Program-made: the position numbers and the translations under genes
The notes under the pieces: generated by a model
The model's database searches: none
Told to the model about the DNA's origin: nothing
What the model saw: only the letters and a program-made list of their open reading frames with translations
Origin: Snodgrassella alvi wkB2
Lineage (GTDB): Bacteria; Pseudomonadota; Gammaproteobacteria; Burkholderiales; Neisseriaceae
Assembly (NCBI RefSeq): GCF_000600005.1
Contig: NZ_CP007446.1
Location: 186,001 to 250,000, forward strand
DNA: 64,000 nucleotides
Reading direction: 5' to 3'
Shown: one piece after another, positions 59,920 to 64,000 of the stretch
Position numbering within the stretch: position 1 is the first letter of the stretch
How the letters are laid out: each line of letters starts with the position of its first letter

Positions 59920-62622
59920 CTAGCCGGTATTACGCAACCCTTGTGCAATACCATTAATTGTCAGATGGATGAGCTGGAGTATCTCACTATTATCCGGCTG
60001 CTGGCGTAATTGTTGCAGCAGATGTATCTGCAACCAGTTAAGTGCATTCAGATAGGGAATACGCAAGGCCAGAGAACGTGCCAGAGTGCGGTTATCACTC
60101 AGATAATGCTGACGTTGCAAAATATTAAGCAAAGCCTGTCGGCTGCGTTCAAACTCTTCAGAAAGCATGGTGTAAATGGTTCTGGCAGCTTGCTGATCAC
60201 TGGCAAGATCTACATAAGCCTCAGCAATAGTGAGATCGGCTTTGGCCATGACTTGATCCATGTTGGAAAGCATGGTTTGAAAAAACGGACTGTTTTTAAC
60301 CTGCTGCTGTAAGCGTTGCAGATTGGTGCTGTCCTGTTCAATCAGTTCCGCTACTGCACTACCGAAACCGTACCAGGCCGGCAGCATCAGGCGGTTCTGG
60401 GTCCATGAAAATACCCATGGTATGGCGCGTAAGTCCTGAATTTTAGCCAGGGTTTTCCGGCTGGCGGGGCGGCTGCCAATATTCAGGCTCGCAATTTCCT
60501 GAATCGGGCTGGTTTGCAGAAAATAATCAATAAAGCCTGGGAAGGTAATTAATTGCCGGTAATGTGTGAATGCGCTGGCAGACAATGCATTCATCAGCTC
60601 GCTGTCAGGCTCGCTGTTGTGCATGGGTAAAACAGTAGCTTCAAGAGTAGCAGCAATGAGTGCTTCAAGATTACGTTCTGCATTGGTCGGATCAGCATAT
60701 TTGGCAGTAATAACTTCTCCTTGTTCAGTAATGCGTATTTGTCCGGCTACGCTGCCAGCCGGCTGTGCCATGATTGCGTCGAATGAGGGTCCGCCACCGC
60801 GACCGACACTGCCACCGCGGCCATGAAACAGGCGCAGACGGATATGGTGCTGACCAAACAGTTGTACCAGTCTCGACTCAGCCTGATAAAGTGACCACTG
60901 GCTGGTTACATAACCACCGTCTTTATTACTGTCGGAGTAGCCCAGCATAATTTCCTGCAGGTTATCACGACTACGCAAAAAAGCACGATACCAGGGCAGA
61001 TTAAACAATTTATCCATAATACTGATGCAATTATGCAAGGCATCAATGGTCTCAAACAGAGGAACAATATTAATCCGGCTGGTCGGTTTCTCATTACTGA
61101 TGCTGAGTAAACCGGTTTCTTTCAGCAATAACGCTACCACCAATATATCGCTAACGGTTTCGGCGTTAGAAATAATGCACTGATTGATAGCGCTTTCACC
61201 ATAGTTATTTTTAATATTCGCCGCAGTCTGGAATATAGCCAGCTCACGCATGGTGTGCGGACTATACTGAATATAAGGGCTGTATAGCGGGCGCTGGGTG
61301 CTTAATTCACGTAACAGAACGCGCTGTTTGGCTGCTTCACTTAATGTCTCAAATGTTTCAAGACCGGCGTGTGTAAACAGCTCGGCTACAACTTCGGCAT
61401 GTTTGGCTGCATGCTGACGCAAGTCGATGGACATCAGATGAAAACCGAACAGGGAAACAGAACGAATCAGGTCCGCCAGTTTGCCTTGTGTGAGCAGGGC
61501 ACTGCCATTTTGTTGTAGAGAGCTGGCTATATTATTAAGCTCCTGCAAAAGTTCCGCCGGTTGTTTATATGGAGGCAGACCATGATGCTGGTTGTGTGGA
61601 GCAATATTCAGTTGCCGGGAGGTAGCATTCAGGCGTGCCTGTATATAGGTAAGAGCACGGCGGTATGGTTCTTCGCTATGAGCCGTTGCGGTATCTGGTG
61701 ACTGCTCGGCCATATGATACACGCTGCTGTCAATCTGAACGCGACGAGAAGAAAGCGGCAGCAGCTGGTGCAGCTCATCCAGACATTGATGATAATGCTT
61801 TAACAAAGTGTCACCCTGAAAGATGAAAGCTTCCTGTAAAGTATCTGCATTAACATACGGATTACCGTCACGATCTCCGCCAACCCAGCCACCGATACTG
61901 AGTACATCAGGAAGAGTTATTTGCGGATACGCGCTGGTGAGCTGCTGTTGCAGTTTGCGGTAAAGAGCTGGTACCGCTTTAAAAAAACTCAATGGAAAAT
62001 AGTTAACGCTATTATAAATTTCATCACTTACGCTGATTTTGAAATGGCGCGTTTCATCAGTCTGCCATAAGGCCAGCAGAATAGTTTCAGCCTGTTGCTT
62101 TAGCTGTTCGTTATAGTGATGATCAGAATGGTCGTATTCACTGAGAATGGTGCGGATATGACGCTGAAAGCACAGAATGCACTGGCGCTGTACTTCAGTC
62201 GGATGAGCGGTTAGCACTGCACTGATACTGGTTTGCTGCAAAATCTGTTCCAGTTGCGCAGCACTAATCTGCTGTTGCTGAATCTGGTTGATAACATGAG
62301 TAAAACTGGTGCGTCCGGGATGCTGTCTGTCATTTTCATATGCCTGTCGCCGCCGTTCATGGTGGGCATCTTCGGCAATATTCAGTACTTGTGCAAACAG
62401 GCTGCATGCGCGAATCAAATCTTGCTGTTGTTGTAAATCCAGAGTGGGCACCACCTGTTGAATGATGGTTTGTGGCTGATTACCACTGAGGAGCTGGCGC
62501 AATACAGTTTGTACAGTAGCTGTGGTTTCATTTTGCAGGACGTTAAATAGTGCTTCAGTCAGGAATTTGATATCTGCCGACAGGGGCGCATCTTTACGCT
62601 CGTCCAGAAGTGATGTTGGCAT
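59920..62622 (-). CDS. ppc: Phosphoenolpyruvate carboxylase
   Basis: A 900-residue enzyme that carboxylates PEP to oxaloacetate, an anaplerotic step. All motifs are present: the catalytic His region AVLTAHPTEVQRQ, LGYSDSNKDGGYVTS, RLRLFHGRGGSVGRGGGP, RITEQGEVITAKYA, and the conserved C-terminal TINGIAQGLRNTG. Full length for the family. It is divergent from cysT across 364 bases. Confidence 0.97.
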   Translation of the reverse strand: MPTSLLDERKDAPLSADIKFLTEALFNVLQNETTATVQTVLRQLLSGNQPQTIIQQVVPTLDLQQQQDLIRACSLFAQVLNIAEDAHHERRRQAYENDRQHPGRTSFTHVINQIQQQQISAAQLEQILQQTSISAVLTAHPTEVQRQCILCFQRHIRTILSEYDHSDHHYNEQLKQQAETILLALWQTDETRHFKISVSDEIYNSVNYFPLSFFKAVPALYRKLQQQLTSAYPQITLPDVLSIGGWVGGDRDGNPYVNADTLQEAFIFQGDTLLKHYHQCLDELHQLLPLSSRRVQIDSSVYHMAEQSPDTATAHSEEPYRRALTYIQARLNATSRQLNIAPHNQHHGLPPYKQPAELLQELNNIASSLQQNGSALLTQGKLADLIRSVSLFGFHLMSIDLRQHAAKHAEVVAELFTHAGLETFETLSEAAKQRVLLRELSTQRPLYSPYIQYSPHTMRELAIFQTAANIKNNYGESAINQCIISNAETVSDILVVALLLKETGLLSISNEKPTSRINIVPLFETIDALHNCISIMDKLFNLPWYRAFLRSRDNLQEIMLGYSDSNKDGGYVTSQWSLYQAESRLVQLFGQHHIRLRLFHGRGGSVGRGGGPSFDAIMAQPAGSVAGQIRITEQGEVITAKYADPTNAERNLEALIAATLEATVLPMHNSEPDSELMNALSASAFTHYRQLITFPGFIDYFLQTSPIQEIASLNIGSRPASRKTLAKIQDLRAIPWVFSWTQNRLMLPAWYGFGSAVAELIEQDSTNLQRLQQQVKNSPFFQTMLSNMDQVMAKADLTIAEAYVDLASDQQAARTIYTMLSEEFERSRQALLNILQRQHYLSDNRTLARSLALRIPYLNALNWLQIHLLQQLRQQPDNSEILQLIHLTINGIAQGLRNTG

Positions 62623-62986
62623 TGTGTTCTCGCTTTTGCAGACTTGTGTTTATATTGATAACCTGAGTCCATGATATTACGTGGTGATGATACGGGCAAT
62701 ACTACTGATTCGATCAGAGTTATAACCTCAGCTTCTTAGGTTACAAAAATATATTCTTTCTCAATCACCCGAACAGCCTTTTATATTGTTGGCTGATTCT
62801 GATTTAACAGAATGATGGAATTTGTTTTTTACATTCTGTTTTTTTGACTTATTAATCATTTTCTTGTTGTGGTTGGTATTTTGCGCTTGGAACATAGCCC
62901 GAACAGGATGCTTCCAATGTGTGCCGGTGTTTCTGATACAGCTACCGGTATTGTTTGTGCCTGCCAGGTCTGTGGGAGAGAAGGTT
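62623..62986. other. Divergent ppc-cysT intergenic region with an orphan terminator
   Basis: No protein-coding gene is supported; a + strand open frame extending cysT upstream (from 62822) lacks family similarity. The region must hold the ppc and cysT promoters. It also contains a strong + strand terminator (62806-62845). Confidence 0.55.
62806..62845 (+). terminator. Rho-independent terminator with no upstream + strand gene
   Basis: AACAGAATG at 62806-62814 pairs with CATTCTGTT at 62832-62840, then TTTTT. It faces + and lies about 140 bases before the cysT start. It may end a small RNA or attenuate the cysT leader. Confidence 0.65.
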
Positions 62987-63823
62987 ATGCTGTTTTTAAA
63001 ACAGCCATCTGTACTGCCCGGTTTTTCGCTTAGTCTCGGCATAAGTGTGTTATCGCTGTCAGTACTGGTGCTGTTGCCATTTACGATGCTGGTATGGACT
63101 GTTACTGATCTGGGCTGGCATGGTTTTATACAAGTTATTTCTGAACCAAGGACACTTGCTGCGGTATGGCTGACTTTGAAAATGTCTTTACTGGCAATGC
63201 TGGCCAGTGTACTGCTGGGAACTTTGGTGGCATGGGTATTGGTACGTTACCACTTCTGGGGTAAGGATCTGGTTAATGCATTGGTGGATTTGCCGTTTGC
63301 TTTACCTACTGCAGTAACAGGGGTGGCTTTGGCTACCTTATATGCACCTACAGGGTGGATAGGTGCGTTATTAACTCGGTTTGGATTGCAGATAGCATTT
63401 ACACCGGCAGGTATCTGGCTGGCATTGTTGCTGGTAAGCCTGCCATTCGTCGTACGCGCAGTACAGCCGGTGCTGGCAGAATTATCAGGAGAATATGAAG
63501 AAGCTGCGGCTATTCTGGGTGCTTCCAGATTAACCATTGTATTCAGGGTGCTGCTGCCGGAAGTTTTACCGGCACTGGTAATGGGGGCAGGTATGGCTTT
63601 TGCACGCGCTACCGGAGAATACGGTTCCGTAATTTTTATTGCCGGTAATGTGCCATTTAAATCAGAAATTCTGCCGCTGATTATTGTCAGTAAATTTGAA
63701 TTGTTTGATTTGCCTGCAGCGGCAGCAGTCGCATTATTTATGCTAATAATTTCCTTTACCATTTTGTTTATGCTGAATTTATGGCAATGGCGTCTGAGCC
63801 GGCGTATGCAGGGACGATACTGA
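62987..63823 (+). CDS. cysT: Sulfate/thiosulfate ABC transporter permease CysT
   Basis: A 278-residue permease. The ATG at 62987 (MLFLKQPSVLPGF) with the ribosome site GGGAGAGAAGG is preferred to a 55-residue hydrophobic extension. The core has six helices, with VDLPFALPTAVTGVALATLY, the EAA loop EYEEAAAILGASRLTIVFRV, and ATGEYGSVIFIAGNVPFKSE, all diagnostic of CysT/CysU. Its TGA overlaps the ATG of cysW (TGATG). Confidence 0.95.
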   Translation: MLFLKQPSVLPGFSLSLGISVLSLSVLVLLPFTMLVWTVTDLGWHGFIQVISEPRTLAAVWLTLKMSLLAMLASVLLGTLVAWVLVRYHFWGKDLVNALVDLPFALPTAVTGVALATLYAPTGWIGALLTRFGLQIAFTPAGIWLALLLVSLPFVVRAVQPVLAELSGEYEEAAAILGASRLTIVFRVLLPEVLPALVMGAGMAFARATGEYGSVIFIAGNVPFKSEILPLIIVSKFELFDLPAAAAVALFMLIISFTILFMLNLWQWRLSRRMQGRY

Positions 63824-64000
63824 TGAGCACAGTTAAAACCAATGAGTTGCTTACCGAACCGCGCTGGCTGCGCTACTTGCTGATAAGCATAACGCTGCTG
63901 TGTCTGGGTTTGCTGTTACTTTTGCCGCTGTTATCGGTATTCAGTTTTGCGCTGGCAAAGGGTTGGCAATTGTATCTGGCTGCTTTGACTGATGAAGAGG
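63823..64000 (+). CDS. cysW: Sulfate ABC transporter permease CysW, N-terminal fragment (cut by window edge)
   Basis: The ATG at 63823 overlaps the cysT stop. The visible 59 residues begin MSTVKTNELLTEPRW, followed by the first membrane helix (YLLISITLLCLGLLLLLPLL) and SVFSFALAKGWQLYLAAL, which matches the CysW N-terminus. The gene continues past base 64000. Confidence 0.92.
   Translation, partial: MSTVKTNELLTEPRWLRYLLISITLLCLGLLLLLPLLSVFSFALAKGWQLYLAALTDEE

Noticed and set aside
62822-62986. N-terminal extension of CysT by 55 residues
   Set aside because: It begins within the terminator hairpin, lacks a ribosome site and does not resemble CysT; the ATG at 62987 has a strong site.
63247-63762. 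A 171-codon open frame antisense to cysT
   Set aside because: Shadow of the CysT coding sequence with low-complexity Ala/Asn/Thr content.

Overview
The window looks like a chromosomal segment of a low-GC betaproteobacterium of the family Neisseriaceae. The 16S sequence is Neisseriaceae-like. The gene orders def-fmt-rsmB-DUF4390-ntrY and mtrR/mtrCDE are typical of the family, and AT-rich intergenic regions suggest a host-restricted member such as a Snodgrassella-type gut symbiont. The species guess is inference from memory, not from a search.

Layout. 1-5.0 kb: a leftward translation-housekeeping operon (def, fmt, rsmB, a DUF4390 gene, ntrY running off the edge) and a divergent LysM envelope protein. 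5.7-12.8 kb: two convergent gene groups that look like one small-molecule locus (HAD phosphatase, alpha/beta hydrolase, two overlapping SMR-like transporters and a DegT-type PLP enzyme on +; an arginase-fold protein, a FemAB/GNAT-like N-acyltransferase and a class III aminotransferase on -). 13.2-16.2 kb: an MFS exporter, PPK2 and rsmE. 16.6-22.1 kb: a complete rRNA operon (16S, tRNA-Ile, tRNA-Ala, 23S, 5S) with promoter, boxA sites and processing stems.

22.2-32.4 kb is an accessory, AT-rich stretch. It holds a TIGR04141/DUF6119 protein (candidate defence-type gene), an Fsr-like MFS gene with an in-frame stop in its probable leader, an AI-2E-type permease, a DJ-1/PfpI protein, alpha-carbonic anhydrase, a secreted unknown, an ArsR-like regulator divergent from a DHA2 drug exporter, and a decayed aminotransferase. 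32.5-43.2 kb returns to core genes: a LysE exporter, xerC, a thioesterase, a universal stress protein, mtrR-mtrCDE with an AcrR-like operator, rpmB-rpmG and slyX.

43.4-49.9 kb: tenA under a TPP riboswitch, then a repeated lineage-specific family. One long copy joins an M48-protease-like region with a destroyed HExxH motif to a membrane/PH-like C-terminal domain. There is also a stand-alone C-terminal copy, a pseudogene copy and a small membrane partner. A 9-A tract sits exactly where the long copy's reading frame loses its start. 50.4-56.5 kb: a heme uptake and use operon (TonB receptor, HemS-like factor, HmuTUV). 56.7-59.0 kb: an amino-acid ABC importer. 59.1-64 kb: grpE, ppc, and the start of a sulfate importer (cysT, cysW), with an unexplained + strand terminator in the ppc-cysT gap.

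The best candidates for undescribed biology are the 5.8-12.8 kb locus, the TIGR04141-family gene, and the 44.8-49.4 kb pseudoprotease family.
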